A DNA stretch of 64,000 nt, taken from NCBI RefSeq assembly GCF_032854445.1, contig NC_088307.1:15822017-15886016 (forward strand), read 5' to 3'. The stretch comes from Liolophura sinensis (taxonomy: Eukaryota > Mollusca > Polyplacophora > Chitonida > Chitonidae). Positions 12,201-22,299 of this stretch are shown one piece after another. Each line of letters begins with the position of its first letter. Position 1 is the stretch's first letter. The notes under the pieces were generated by a model, which did not search any database, was not told the origin of the DNA, and saw only the letters and a list, made by a program, of their open reading frames with translations. The translations under genes were made by a program, and so were the position numbers.

Positions 12201-15200
12201 CCCACCAAGGGATTTGCCCTGCTACCAGAAGCCACATTACAGAAATGTTGCCAGTCAGCTGTACAGGACTTGGTAAGGCTTTCCAGCCATTGCTGAAGTA
12301 CTGCAGGCTTTGCTTATGTGCTGCAAGGTTTGCTAATGCATTGCGGGATTTGCTATTATACATGTATTACAAGAATTTGCTGATGTACTGCAGGGTTTGC
12401 TTATGTGCTGCAAGGTTTCCTAATGCATTGCGGGATTTGCTAATATACATGTATTACAAGAATTTGCTGATGTACTGCAGGGTTTGCTTATGTGCTGCAA
12501 GATTTCCTAATGCATTGCGGGATTTGCTAATATACATGTTCTGCAGGAATTTCCTGATGTACTGCAGGATTTGTTCATGTGCAAAATTTTCTAATGTACT
12601 GCAGGATTCAGAGGCTGTGCAAGGTTTTGTAACTTCCTCCAAAAATTAATAAAGGCACGATACAAATTTGGTTTGGTTGATATTTAAAAATATTTGCATT
12701 ATTTGGTAACACAACCATGTCAGGCAATATAGGGTTGGTTGTCTTTTATTCTGCCTACTGAAAGAGATTGAGATTTTTTGAAAATTAACATTGATAAGGA
12801 AAGTAGAAAAACAAATTTCAATCAAAAGCCACAACGAAACTTCAAAGCAGGGACCTGTTTTGGAGGGTGTGACGGGATAGCCCTAACGAACATTATTTTA
12901 ATGATGGTCATATTAAAAACCTTGCGTTCCATTACACAAGGACTACTTTTTCTCGTTTTACGTTGTAGACACCAGGAACAGTATTAGATGTTATTATGGA
13001 ATGCGACAAGTTGAGCACCTCACTTCCCCGCCTAAAATGGACTGAACCGGTGCTGTCACTAATCACCCACTTGATGGACTCAGCTATGGAATATACCAGT
13101 CAGAATTTTACAGATGTGATAGACAATGAGAGATTTATTGCCTTGGGAAAGGTAAGTTCCTTACCGGGTAGTGCAGGAGCCAAGAATTCCTTTCCTGCAT
13201 TAAAAGGTGTAGTGCTTATTTACGCATAGTATTTATCACACAACTATCACACAACTGAATAGTTTGCTCTATGGGAAAGATACATATTCTAGAACACCTA
13301 ATTAGATGTCGTTTGGTTGGTAAGTGTGAAGGATGTTGTTTAGTTCAGTGGTACATGTGAAGCCACAATATCAGGATGTTGTTTAGATGATACATGTGAA
13401 GCCACAATATCAGGATGTCGTTGGTTGGTAAGTGTGAAGTGGTACATGTGAAGCCGCAATATCAGGATGTTGTTTAGTTGGTACATGTGAAGACACAATA
13501 TCAGGATGTTGTTTAGTTGATGCATGTGAAGCCACAATATCAGGATGTCATTGGTTGGTAAGTGTGAAGTGGTACATGTGAAGCCGCAATATCAGGATGT
13601 TGTTTAGTTGGTACATGTGAAGCCGCAATATCAGGATGTTGTTTAGTTGGTACATGTGAAGCCGCAATATCAGGATGTTGTTTAGTTGGTACATGTGAAG
13701 CCACAATATCAGGATGTTGTTTGGATGGTTCATGTGAAGCCACAATATCAGGATGTTGTTTAGATGGTACATGTGAAGCATCAATATCAGGATGTTGTTT
13801 AGTTGGTACGTGTGAGGCCGCAATATTAGGATGCTGTTTAGATGGTACATGTGAGGCCACAATATCAGGATGTTGTTTAGTTCAGTGGTACATGTGAGGC
13901 CACAATATCAGGATGTTGTTTAGATGGTACATGTGAAGACACAATATCAGGATGTCGTTGGTTGGTAAGTGTGAAGTGGTACATGGAAGCTGCAATATCA
14001 GGATGTTGTTTAGCTGGTGCATGTGAAGCCACAATATCAGGATGTCGTTGGTTGGTAAGTATGAAGTGGTACATGTGAAGCCGCAATATCAGGATGTTGT
14101 TTAGTTGGTACATGTGAAGACACAATATCAGGATGTTGTTTAGTTGATGCATGTGAAGCCACAATATCAGGATGTCATTGGTTGGTAAGTGTGAAGTGGT
14201 ACATGGAAGCTGCAATATCAGGATGTTGTTTAGCTGGTACATGTGAAGACACAATATCAGGATGTTGTTTAGTTGATGCATGTGAAGCCACAATATCAGG
14301 ATGTCATTGGTTGGTAAGTGTGAAGTGGTACATGTGAAGCCGCAATATCAGGATGTTGTTTAGTTGGTACATGTGAAGACACAATATCAGGATGTTGTTT
14401 AGTTGATGCATGTGAAGCCACAATATCAGGATGTCATTGGTTGGTAAGTGTGAAGTGGTACATGTGAAGCCGCAATATCAGGATGTTGTTTAGTTGGTAC
14501 ATGTGAAGCCACAATATCAGGATGTTGTTTGGATGGTTCATGTGAAGCCACAATATCAGGATGTTGTTTAGATGGTACATGTGAAGCATCAATATCAGGA
14601 TGTTGTTTAGTTGGTACGTGTGAGGCCGCAATATTAGGATGCTGTTTAGATGGTACATGTGAGGCCACAATATCAGGATGTTGTTTAGTTCAGTGGTACA
14701 TGTGAGGCCACAATATCAGGATGTTGTTTAGATGGTACATGTGAAGCATCAATATCAGGATGTTGTTTAGTTCAGTGGTACATGTGAAGCCACAATATCA
14801 GGATGTTGTTTAGATGGTTCATGTGAAGCCACAATATCAGGATGTTGTTTAGATGGTACATGTGAAGCTGCATTATCAGGATGTTGTGTAGTTGGTACAT
14901 ATGAAGCTGCAATATCAGGATGTTGTTTAGCCAACACATTTGAAGCCGCAATATCAGACCATTGTTTAGGTTGTAAATGTGAAGTTGCAAGCTGACGTCA
15001 GGTCTCAATCTTTGTTTTTATTCTTTGTTCTTTATCTAGAGCATGGCTTGGAGTATGACATTACTAGACACGATCTTTAGCTCTGTCATCAAGTCTCTGC
15101 CTGTGGAGCACATTTGTAAGACCTACCTGTGCATCCACGTACTGACAGAGAGAGCCAAGGACTCTGATTGCAGCTGGACTGAGGTATGTCACTAATGAAC

Positions 15201-18200
15201 ACCACTGTCTGCATGCTTCTTATGACCCCATCCCACACTTCCTGGTGCCACTCCATGTAAAATATTTAATGTTAAAAAACACTGTAAACTATCGCAGATC
15301 AGGCTATGGAGGAAAAGGTTTCTATAGGCCTTGAACAAAATGTGATGGGCCTTTATCCACTAGGTCACATGATCTACATGTACCTCACTCAAAAAGATCA
15401 AACTTTGTGTACCTGGTCTAGGCCTTACACAGTATGCTCCTGTGTTGTCACTAAAAGCACCCAAACAGATAGTTCAGGCGATTAGGTACCTTAAAATGAT
15501 CTGCAATGAACCAGAACCCTGTAGTCTTCTCATATGAGATGTCTCCTATAAGAAATGTGGTTGAGAGAAAAGAGGAATGGGATCTCAGGAATTGTCAGCT
15601 CAAGACAAATTATGTTCAACAAATATGGAACACGAGGTGAATGTCACTTGTCGAGTGCAGATAATTGCTGATATCTCATCCCACAGCCTACACTATATGT
15701 TTTATTATACCGACCAAAAAAAAAAAGAAAAAGGTGGTATTTTAAATTCCTGAAATGGTATGTTGCTAGCTTTATTAAAGCAAATCATCAAGCAATGAAT
15801 GGCAGCAGACAACAGGGGAGATAACTATAGAATACATTCAGGAGATCGTTGGTCATCGCTTCATGCATGTGGGATATTTTATATTCAAAGTAAGCGTGAT
15901 CGTGCTTCTCCTTGAGCGAGTTTATATCAATGCTCATAGGTTTTGCAGAATATGAATATCCTGTGATCTTACATTGAATATCCTGTGATCTTACATTGAA
16001 TATCCTGTGATCTTACATTGAAATTGTGGAATCATTGTATAACTCACATATATCACTTTTTTTTTGTGCCACTGCAGGATTTCCAAAACTTCCTTGTCTC
16101 TCTGTTGAAAAAATGTGAAGGTTACATCAAGTTGTATGTGCATCAGGTTGTACATACTGCTGACTGGGACCTGCTCTCCAAAGACCTTCAGCAGAACCTC
16201 CTGGAAGGTCAGTCTATTCATGTTGATACCATTCATTATAAATAGTGATTGGCCTCTGACACCATCTTCAAGGTGATTTCAGTATGCTGTATACATTTAC
16301 AATATGAGGTCCTTGTTTTAAGGGTCAATAGAGTTTGTCCTCAGTATAATATCATTTATACAGAATGTGGAAATCATAAAATACAATAAGAATAAATCTT
16401 CTAAATTTTGTTCTAGAGTGTCAAACAGTGCAAAAAAAAATACTTATATCCTTCTGGTAGTTTGATCTAAACACAATTATTGTGAGATAGACATTATCAA
16501 ACAAAGAATTGCAATAAAGAAGTGACATTTTGCTCTGGGATGTCACTCTATTGTTATAATGACCTTTTAAGTTCAAATCTGCATATTGATGATCGGGTTT
16601 AATGCTGGGCCATGGCACAGACTCCAAACCTTTTTGCACATTGAGTTTGAGTTAAGTTCTAGCCTTTGAAGGAAAATTTGGAGAATTCCGTCCACTCTCA
16701 CTGTGACATTAAACTGTGAACGGCGCTCATGGGGAAACGTGCAGTCATTTAAGATCTTGTCTTCCACTTATATCACATGCAAGTCTGTGCTTTTGTCAAT
16801 ACATCCCAGGGCATGTGGAATTCTTCATGCACTCCGGTTTCCACCCACCACAAAACTGACTGCATCATTGTACTGAAAATATAACAGTGACAGTGTGATA
16901 TAGTCCCATTGTACATGTTGTCCCAAATGTCTTTGTGATTATCAGTTCATCGGCTATCTCTTTATAGATGTACATGTACACGGTGATATGGGTTACACAT
17001 ATACATTAATAACATTGGTTATTATGTTATCTCTCAACAAATCCATTTCAGTTATGTAGCAAAACTAAATGGTTGTAATGGTGTCCAAATACAAAATTGT
17101 ATCACCCTAACTGTGGATTTTTTTGTAAAAGGCTTACCTCATGCAAACAAAAGGTTCACTCCATGATAAACATTCACTGACTCCTTGTTCTGGAAGAACC
17201 AGTGGATGGTCATGGGTTTCCCCCTGGGCTATGCTCGGTTTCCTCCCACCAATGGTGGCTACTCAGTATTCTTAAGTAGAGTGTAAGTTAAACAAATAAG
17301 TCAGACTGTACTGCAAGACTTTGGCTTGTTGGTCATGGCAGCTAAAATGCATGTTGTCTGCAGGTAGTCAAAGAAAGGCTGTGATGACATCTAACCCATG
17401 CCAGAATCCAAATTTCATGCTTGGATATCTTCTCCACTGCTATTCAAGGGTGCTGGCATTGTCAGCCTTACTTCACTTAACTGACTTCCGCTTTCAGCAG
17501 CAAGCTGAACACAAAGTGTCATAATGGTGGGCCAAGCTCATCATGCATTGTTCATGTCCATCACTAAAACACCCCTGACAAGCAGTATTCACGTGACCCA
17601 ACCAGGTTAGAGACTTCCACATACATACAAGGTGCTCTTTTAGTGATTGAGTCTGTCACTGTCCAGAACTGTTTTTCTCAGACTGCCTAATCTTGGAGGT
17701 ATTACTGTTAAACCAGGTACTGCTGTAGCTCTGTCATTTAAGAATTACCAGGTGTTGTATTGTCTTTCAAGTTTGGTTTGAGATGTCAGGAAACCTGTAC
17801 AACCTGTCTTTTTCAAGAACCGTCCTGGATAGTGCAGTTGGTAGAGCGTCCGCCTCAGGAGCGGTAGATCCAGGATCAGTCCTGGGTCGAGTCACGCCTA
17901 AGACTTTAAAAGAGGAAGTTGTAACTTCCTCACTCTGCGTTCAGCAGGAAGGGGATAGTGCAACGACTGGTTGACCAGGATCAGTATAATGGCTCGTGGC
18001 TTACTTGCCTTCAGTAAGTTGTCTTAGTGAAGCAGCGCTAGAGAAAAGAGCGGTTGAAACCTGTCCAGCAACAAGGCGGTACATTACATACACCCTAAGG
18101 ATTCCTTCGTCGTCATATGACTGAAAAATTGTTGAGCACGACGTTAAACCCCAAGCACTCACTCTGTTTCAAGATGGAGTTCCTACTCAGTTTATACCTT

Positions 18201-20258
18201 TACATGTTTGTTTATTTCTGATATTTGTATTATTTCTGATGTTTCTGCCTTATTGTAGCGGCATCCTACGTATGTATTGATACCAACAGGGGACGCGTGC
18301 CACCAAAGCTGTCCAGTATGAATAAGGTAAGCTTTCAGATCTACACCAGTGGCTGTCATCACAGGAGACAAGTCACAGTTTTCATCAGGATTACTTACAG
18401 TGTAGTGTCACTTCATTATTCAATTTTGAATGTGTTTGTCAGACGAAGAGATCAGGGTTTAGCATCAGTCAAGCTTCCGTCTGGCGATACTTGAATTTAA
18501 TATTTATGTATTTATTTATTTGATTGGTGTTTTATGCCGTACTCAAGGATATTTTACTTATATGATGCGGGCCCGCATTATGGTGGGAGGAAACCGGGCA
18601 GAACTCAAGGGAAACCCACGACCATCTGCAGGTTGCTAGCAGACCTTCCCACTTCCGGCCGAAGAGGAAGCCAGCATGAGCTGGACTTGAACTCACAGTG
18701 ACCACATTGGTGAGAGACTCCTGGGTCATTACGCTGCGCTAGTGCGCTATCCGACTGAGCCACAGAGTTTAATAACATTTAGTACTGAACATACTTCTCA
18801 GCTGTAACCCAATTTGGAGTTGTATGTATCATTAAAGGAGCAGGAAATTGCTGTATGGTATTTATGTCTGTATGTCACTTGTGGGGAAAGTTACAGTAAA
18901 TTGTCACTGGTCTGTCAGTGGTTTTTTTATTGTTTACCTCCACTAAAAAAACTGACTTGTGGCATGGGTGAAAGATTCCTCAGTATGGTATTACTAAGGA
19001 ACAATGAAAAAGATAAATAAACTAGCAAATGGACATCCTGTCTGTATGTAAGATGACATGGCATTATGGTATGGTTGCACATGTGATGTGAACAAAGATT
19101 GTATACTCTAAACAGGCCAAACAAGGATGTCATTTTCTGAATTATTCATTTCAGTGGCTGTTGTTGGAGTAAAATGCATGTATGAAGAAAGTTTAGTGGA
19201 AGTTCTTCCTTAATTTTGATGTCCCGCGGAGTTTAATTATAGGCACTGTGCTGTGAAGTATTATGTCCTAGAGTGTTCATCACATCATTACATCACTCTG
19301 TTCTAGTGCAAACATTCTCTGAGTATACATGGGAAGGATCCCAGTAACCTGTGGATACTTGTGGGTTTCCCATGAGCTCTGCCCAGTTTGCTCCCATCAT
19401 AAATCCGGACGCAGTCATATAATTGACGTATTGTTGTGTGGGGTGTGAAAACACCTATAAAATGAACAAATACATATTATAAACAAATAGTATAGAATTA
19501 AAAAGTGGTTAACTTCAGCTTACTCAGAATCTGTTCAGGTCGTCTTTGATTTATGATTACAGAGGTCACGACAACCTGCTGTCCCTAGAACTGGCAATGC
19601 CTCCAAACCTTCAAGCTCAACAAAAAGTAAGCCACCCGTGACAGATTCATCAAAGCTTGAGAAAAGTCTGAGCAATGCCAGTCTACAGAAACAGTTCCAA
19701 AAGCGTCTGGCTAGTGAGCGTGCTCAACGAGTGGAGAGAGCAGGTGCTTCTGGCGGAGGCATAATGGGAAGCGGGAATGTGATGGGAAACGGGAGCGTGT
19801 TGGGAAATGGGAGAGGTTTTAAAACCTACCCTAAATCTGCCGCAGGCCGAACCAGACTGAAAGCCCCTGCCAGTTATAAGACAGTGTCAGAGAGTAGTAA
19901 AGCACGAGAATCCTCACAGACGCAGGTCGGAAGACCAGACAATTCCAGACCTAGGAGCTCATCTTTGATTAACCCTGAGACTTCAGAACCTGGGCCCAGT
20001 CTGGTGTGTGCACCCAGGAGCAGAACTGACCAGGCCTGCGTATCACAACTCGCCGATCCCTCCCTACCCGCAAGGCGCCGCCGCCGCGGGTCCACAGGGG
20101 ACATTCCTGCTGTGCTGGTGGAGGTCAGTCGGTCCCGCAGTGAGGAATTCCACCTGACCAACAGGGGGGACAACTCTGTAATGCAACTTGTGCCAATCTT
20201 TGATACCAAGTTTTCACTTCCAAATCAAATACCACCATCAAACACAGAGGAGTTTTAA
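121..20258 (+). CDS. BTBD8: BTBD8-like double BTB/POZ protein, 12 coding exons, 946 aa
   Basis: Coding exons are 121-239, 1551-1637, 4645-4746, 5717-6568, 9422-9511, 9865-10042, 12081-12272, 12969-13151, 15040-15183, 16078-16207, 18259-18326 and 19563-20258. Every intron is GT-AG and phases agree throughout. ATG 121 follows an in-frame TGA at 91-93. The order of parts matches vertebrate BTBD8 as I recall it: a first BTB (about residues 35-115), a second BTB (about 370-476, with 'AARSSYFTAML' and 'DMYGLEGLRDV'), then a BACK-like helical region (about 477-690) and a basic Ser-rich tail. Vertebrate BTBD8 has been linked to AP-2 and clathrin-mediated vesicle traffic, so a cytoplasmic adaptor role is likely by homology. 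Oddities are a roughly 270-residue disordered stretch between the BTB domains and a stop much earlier than in the long vertebrate isoform. No AATAAA was found nearby downstream. Confidence 0.9.
240..1550. other. BTBD8-like intron 1
   Basis: Mostly unique sequence. It contains antisense open frames at about 614-1169, one starting MDSRYTEVNILPYQFEPIVD. A segment near 960-1040 is similar to one near 5540-5625, so this is probably an old dispersed repeat. A T-rich run at 1502-1534 precedes the acceptor. Confidence 0.5.
1551..1637 (+). CDS. BTBD8: BTBD8-like exon 2, first BTB part 1
   Basis: Preceded by a long poly-T tract and TTCACATTAAG. Encodes MLQEEIHPDLEFHLKGG then GHKLILKSR, the classic BTB opening (D-x-x-F..., H-K-x-x-L...S-R). 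Ends at GTAGGC. Confidence 0.85.
4048..4114. repeat. Short 19-bp tandem repeat
   Basis: Three to four copies of 'gctggttgcacagtctgtt' (19 bp), the first copy diverged. Confidence 0.8.
4150..4500 (+). mobile_element. Two decayed SINE-C 3' halves
   Basis: Two adjacent fragments (about 4150-4266 and 4385-4500) carry the series 'gtcagtaact', '...ggtggatt/gttaatgg', 'cctccac' and 'ccatcgt/tcatcgt'. Better preserved SINE-C copies at 39665, 49035 and 29180 show the same series. Both are strongly diverged. Confidence 0.5.
4645..4746 (+). CDS. BTBD8: BTBD8-like exon 3, first BTB part 2
   Basis: The acceptor is TTTACAG and the donor GTAAGA. The frame joins exons 2 and 4 exactly. Encodes ARNLWDRLCEVSGSDCVLFS, then a helix ending FDSYL. 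This is the divergent middle of the first BTB domain, so conservation is weak and the call rests mainly on splice and phase agreement. Confidence 0.75.
4825..4914. repeat. Short 22-bp tandem repeat
   Basis: Four copies of a unit built on 'gggctgtctgggaggatgat', just downstream of BTBD8-like exon 3. Confidence 0.85.
5717..6568 (+). CDS. BTBD8: BTBD8-like exon 4, large disordered insert and start of second BTB
   Basis: Acceptor TGTTGCAG, donor GTTTGT. At 852 nt it is the largest exon. It opens with QVYGSENADIA, finishing BTB 1. A long Ser/Asp/Asn/Gly-rich low-complexity stretch follows (an Asn-rich patch near 6210-6260). It ends with DDLLRVYLQEIDCDCTISVD...FKCHR, the first strand and helix of the second BTB. 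Confidence 0.87.
7794..7829 (-). mobile_element. 36-bp stub of SINE-B
   Basis: The reverse complement reads as the last ~30 bp of SINE-B ('gacgttaaaccccaagcact' then 'cactcactca'). It is flanked by a 13-bp direct repeat 'tatttatctagag' at 7781-7793 and 7830-7842, as expected of a severely 5'-truncated retrotransposition. Confidence 0.75.
7860..8425. repeat. Minisatellite of ~28 bp units containing CRE-like palindromes
   Basis: Units follow 'gtatatgacgtcacactata' plus 'tacaagtgt', with exact TGACGTCA at 7976, 8023 and 8301 and near-matches elsewhere. The array is split by a SINE-A insertion at 8032-8296. Confidence 0.85.
8032..8296 (+). mobile_element. SINE-A, full length, with target-site duplication
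   Basis: The tRNA-derived head carries A-box-like 'tggctcagtcgttagcgcg' and B-box-like 'gtgagttcaagacc'. The conserved body follows ('cttcctctccggccgtacgt', 'cccaccataatgctggccgc') and the tail 'cgtaaaacaccaatcaa' runs into poly-A. It is flanked by 'tatatgacgtcac' at 8019-8031 and 8297-8309. That duplication is also part of the host minisatellite unit. Confidence 0.9.
9422..9511 (+). CDS. BTBD8: BTBD8-like exon 5, second BTB core
   Basis: Acceptor TTGTAG, donor GTGAGA. Encodes CVLAARSSYFTAMLGGAWLE, very close to the matching stretch of vertebrate BTBD8. This is the strongest single exon match in the gene. Confidence 0.92.
9865..10042 (+). CDS. BTBD8: BTBD8-like exon 6, second BTB end
   Basis: Acceptor CCCACAG, donor GTTAGT. 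Encodes VSPAAVEQALLYIYGGVVEL, then LSDMYGLEGLRDVISLTL and CHFFHK. The YIYGG and YGLEGL motifs are typical of BTB helices 4-5. Ends in phase 0. Confidence 0.93.
10043..12080. other. BTBD8-like intron 6
   Basis: Contains a SINE-A copy (11568-11817). Open frames at 10138-10533 and 11249-11553 look random (AT-rich, no family features). Nothing else was recognised. Confidence 0.45.
11568..11817 (+). mobile_element. SINE-A with 13-bp target-site duplication
   Basis: Same head, body and tail as the copy at 8032 but lacking the 'gcagcgtaatgaccc' block of the head. Flanked by an exact 13-bp repeat 'tcggtggcatgca' (11555-11567 and 11818-11830), so the boundaries are precise. Confidence 0.92.
12081..12272 (+). 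CDS. BTBD8: BTBD8-like exon 7, BACK-like region 1
   Basis: Acceptor TACTTCCAG, donor GTAAGG, 64 codons, phase 0-0. Encodes ALSIAESYRLEELEERCIKW and KGFALLPEATLQKCCQ, matching the post-BTB helical region of BTBD8. Confidence 0.92.
12290..12620. repeat. Composite ~86-bp / 21-bp tandem repeat
   Basis: Runs straight on from the donor of BTBD8-like exon 7. The ~21-bp subunit ('atgtactgcagggtttgctt') is arranged in a higher-order unit of about 86 bp containing 'tatacatgtattacaagaat'. The open frame across it follows from the repeat. Confidence 0.85.
12969..13151 (+). CDS. BTBD8: BTBD8-like exon 8, BACK-like region 2
   Basis: Acceptor TTGTAG, donor GTAAGT, 61 codons, phase 0-0. Encodes VIMECDKLSTSLPRLKWTEP, then NFTDVIDNERFIALGK. 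The 'SLPR(V/L)KWTE' core is a BTBD8 signature. Confidence 0.93.
13320..15000. repeat. 39-bp minisatellite (~42 units) in BTBD8-like intron 8
   Basis: The unit is 39 bp, built around 'gaagccacaatatcaggatg' and 'ttgtttagttggtacatgt', with variants that drop or add 'ttcagt' or insert 'tcgttggttggtaagtgtga'. Larger blocks of several hundred bp recur (compare 13540-13900 with 14430-14720). Because 39 is a multiple of 3 the minus strand shows repeated 13-residue peptides (ASHVPTKQHPDIA), which is an artefact. Confidence 0.92.
15040..15183 (+). CDS. BTBD8: BTBD8-like exon 9
   Basis: Acceptor TTATCTAG, donor GTATGT, 48 codons, phase 0-0. Encodes SMAWSMTLLDTIFSSVIKSL, corresponding to the 'AMSSTADLLDTILKAI' segment of vertebrate BTBD8. 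It lies only about 50 bp after the 39-bp minisatellite. Confidence 0.9.
15960..16022. repeat. 22-bp triplicate
   Basis: Three near-perfect copies of a 22-bp unit containing 'gaatatcctgtgatcttaca', about 60 bp before the acceptor of exon 10. Confidence 0.85.
16078..16207 (+). CDS. BTBD8: BTBD8-like exon 10
   Basis: Acceptor CACTGCAG after a T-run, donor GTCAGT, leaving phase 1. Encodes DFQNFLVSLLKKCEGYIKLY, then HTADWDLLSKDLQQNLLE, equal to the 'RHTESW.LMSTDDQQ' helix of vertebrate BTBD8. Confidence 0.92.
17195..17300 (+). mobile_element. Decayed SINE-A tail
   Basis: Recognisable 'ggatggtcatgggtttcccc', 'cggtttcctcccacca' and 'tattcttaagtagagtgtaa' in the correct order; no head left. Confidence 0.7.
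17821..18169 (+). mobile_element. SINE-B copy
   Basis: Second tRNA-headed family. The head is 'gatagtgcagttggtagagc', with B-box-like 'gtagatccaggatcagtcc'. The body holds 'agactttaaaagaggaagtt' and 'ttacttgccttcagtaagt', and the tail is 'gacgttaaaccccaagcact'. Near full length; 60470-60832 is the cleanest copy. Confidence 0.87.
18259..18326 (+). CDS. BTBD8: BTBD8-like exon 11
   Basis: Acceptor TTATTGTAG, donor GTAAGC, 68 nt. Encodes AASYVCIDTNRGRVPPKLSS, comparable to '[20 protein letters not shown]' after the last BACK helix of BTBD8. Confidence 0.85.
18505..18767 (-). mobile_element. SINE-A copy, full length
   Basis: Starts with the reversed tail 'ttatttgattggtgttttat' and ends with the reversed head 'ccgactgagccaca'. 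Possible short duplication 'tttaata' on both sides. Lies in BTBD8-like intron 11. Confidence 0.88.
19325..19465 (+). mobile_element. Decayed SINE-A tail
   Basis: Shows 'gggaaggatcccagtaacct', 'gtgggtttcccatgagctct' and 'cccatcataaatccgg' in SINE-A order, heavily mutated. Located about 100 bp before BTBD8-like exon 12. Confidence 0.7.
19563..20258 (+). CDS. BTBD8: BTBD8-like exon 12 (terminal, TAA)
   Basis: Acceptor TGATTACAG. Encodes 231 residues of disordered, basic, Ser/Arg/Pro-rich sequence with a Lys/Arg helix (LQKQFQKRLASERAQR), a Gly-Asn-Met run (GIMGSGNVMGNGSVLGNG) and an Arg cluster (PARRRRRGS), then TAA. A possible internal donor GGAG/GTCAGT at 20124 could splice to a longer C-terminus, but none was found. 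Confidence 0.82.
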   Translation, partial: RSRQPAVPRTGNASKPSSSTKSKPPVTDSSKLEKSLSNASLQKQFQKRLASERAQRVERAGASGGGIMGSGNVMGNGSVLGNGRGFKTYPKSAAGRTRLKAPASYKTVSESSKARESSQTQVGRPDNSRPRSSSLINPETSEPGPSLVCAPRSRTDQACVSQLADPSLPARRRRRGSTGDIPAVLVEVSRSRSEEFHLTNRGDNSVMQLVPIFDTKFSLPNQIPPSNTEEF

Positions 20259-20880
20259 GTGTAACAAGTTTGAATCTGTTGTTGCAGTTTGAAAATATGT
20301 ACATTTTTATCATTTCCTGTTTAAGTAGAATTGGAAATTTAATCCAAGGTTTGAGAATAGTTGTATCAGTATTTCATGCATGGGCGAACATCAACAAAAT
20401 TATGTCAGAAGCGAAAGGACAAGGTATCTGGATAAAATGGAGACATTAATAGTATACTTTTATTAATCCATGTGTTGAGGATTAAGTGTTTTACTGGTGT
20501 GTCAATGTGTTCAACAGGCCTTGACATGAAATTAATGATTAATAATTTCTTTAATAGTACTTTATATGATCTAATACACAATAACTCGAAAGGGTTTAGC
20601 TTTGCATCATACAAGTATACATTTCTTCAGTGCCATATAAAGAATGCTTCAGATCCACAGTTTTTCTATTTGGTTCAGATATGCTTTTCAAAGGCAAGAT
20701 TTGGAATCTGGGAATGGCTTCCACTCGGGCACTTTACCTTTATAACTTTATTGCCATGGTATTTAGCCATTTTCAATCATGGCATTGAACTATTTTTTTC
20801 GTGCAGGGATGTTTGTTTGCGAACCACCATAATTTCTCCTCCCAAAACTGTGCAAGTTGGCCTATATGATTGAAGATTGA

Positions 20881-21145
20881 TTTATTTTTTTATTGATTTG
20901 GTGTTTATGCCGTACTCAAGAATATTTCATTTATCCGACGGTGGCCAGCATTATGGTGGGTGGAAACCGGCCAGAGCCAGGGGGAAACCCACGACCATCC
21001 GTAGGTTGCTGGAAGACCTTCCCACATACGGCCAGAGAGGAAGCCAGCATGAGCTGAGCTTGAACTCACGGCGGCCACATTGGTGAGAGGCTCCTGGGTC
21101 ATTAGGCTGCGCTAGTGCGCTAACCAACGGAGCCACGGAGGCCTC
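20881..21145 (-). mobile_element. SINE-A with 12-bp target-site duplication
   Basis: Full-length copy in reverse. Flanked by exact 'attgaagattga' (20869-20880 and 21147-21158). Sits about 620 bp after the BTBD8-like stop, probably in the 3' UTR or just beyond. Confidence 0.9.
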
Positions 21146-21837
21146 AATTGAAGATTGAAATAAGAACTCAAATTTTTCGCTGAAAATATTGATCGGGCGA
21201 ATTGTCATGACACCAAGTTGTAGAATTAAGTAATTGTCAAGAGCATCTAATGAGCATTCAACCTTGAGTAACTTTCACTTTAGATTGACGCATGAAGAGT
21301 CTTTTGACTTTTTATGTTTCCTTATAAATTGTCTTTTCCTTTTTTTCAGCAATCTCATTTTCACATGAAGTCTCTGTTGACTTTTTATGTTTCCTCATCA
21401 AATGTCTTCTGCTTTGTTTGTCTATCAGCAGCCTCTTTGACTCCTAGCAGAAGATGATATACTTGTACATGTATTAGAACAAGTTTGTTCTTTGGTAGAA
21501 TTTTTGACATTCATGTACATTCATGAAGAAGAAGTTGGCACCTGTGAATTTTGTCAGCTTCTGGCATGTCAGGGCTTGGGGACCAGCAGTGAATTGTTTC
21601 ATGTTATATCAGCCCCTTTTAATCTACATAAATGCTCAGATACTTTATCGTTAGTATAAAGAGTTCTTTATATGGGTAGATTTGTTATCTGTCTTCATTA
21701 GTTTTACTGATACATATTTATGAAAGGAAAGTATCTGTACAGTGTATATACGTGAATGTGTAGCTGTATATCTGTGTATTACATTAATCTTGTGTAGTTG
21801 TACATGTATGTGCCCACTTGTAAACTTAATGTTGTGT

Positions 21838-22270
21838 GATGTAAAGAGATTCTTGTTTCGATGCTCGTTGTCATGGTTGTAAACTTAATGGTTGTGTGAT
21901 GTGATTATGTTCTTGTATAGACTCGTGTTGTCATGGTTGTAAACTTAATGTTGTGTGATGTGATTATGTTCTTGCATAGATTCTTGTTGTAATGGTTGTA
22001 AACTTAATGTTGTGTGATGTGATTATGTTCTTGTATAGACTTGTGTTGTCATGGTTGTAAACTTAATGTTGTGTGATGTGATTATGTTCTTGCATAGATT
22101 CTTGTTGTAATGGTTGTAAACTTAATGTTGTGTGATGTGATTGTGTTCTTGTATAGACTCTTGTTGTCGTGGTTGTAAACTTAATGTTGTGTGATGTGAT
22201 TATGTTCTTGTATAGACTCTTGTTGTCATGGTTGTAAACTTAATGTTGTGTGATATGATGTTCTTGTGTA
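21838..22270. repeat. ~59-bp minisatellite, about 7 units
   Basis: Unit built on 'ggttgtaaacttaatgttgt' and 'gtgatgtgattatgttcttg'. Follows the BTBD8-like gene and may lie in its 3' UTR, since no poly(A) signal was seen earlier. Confidence 0.9.
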
Positions 22271-22299
22271 GATCCCAGCTGTCATCCATGTTTACTGTT

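Larger units (their letters stand above)
16208..18258. other. BTBD8-like intron 10
   Basis: Holds a decayed SINE-A tail (about 17195-17300) and a SINE-B copy (17821-18169). No coding signal was recognised in the rest. Confidence 0.45.

Noticed and set aside
12170..12649. 159-codon frame overlapping BTBD8-like exon 7
   Set aside because: Out of frame with the exon and continues into the 21/86-bp tandem repeat.
13340..15008. Antisense 13-residue repeat peptides
   Set aside because: Products of the 39-bp minisatellite with frame changes between blocks and no conserved start.
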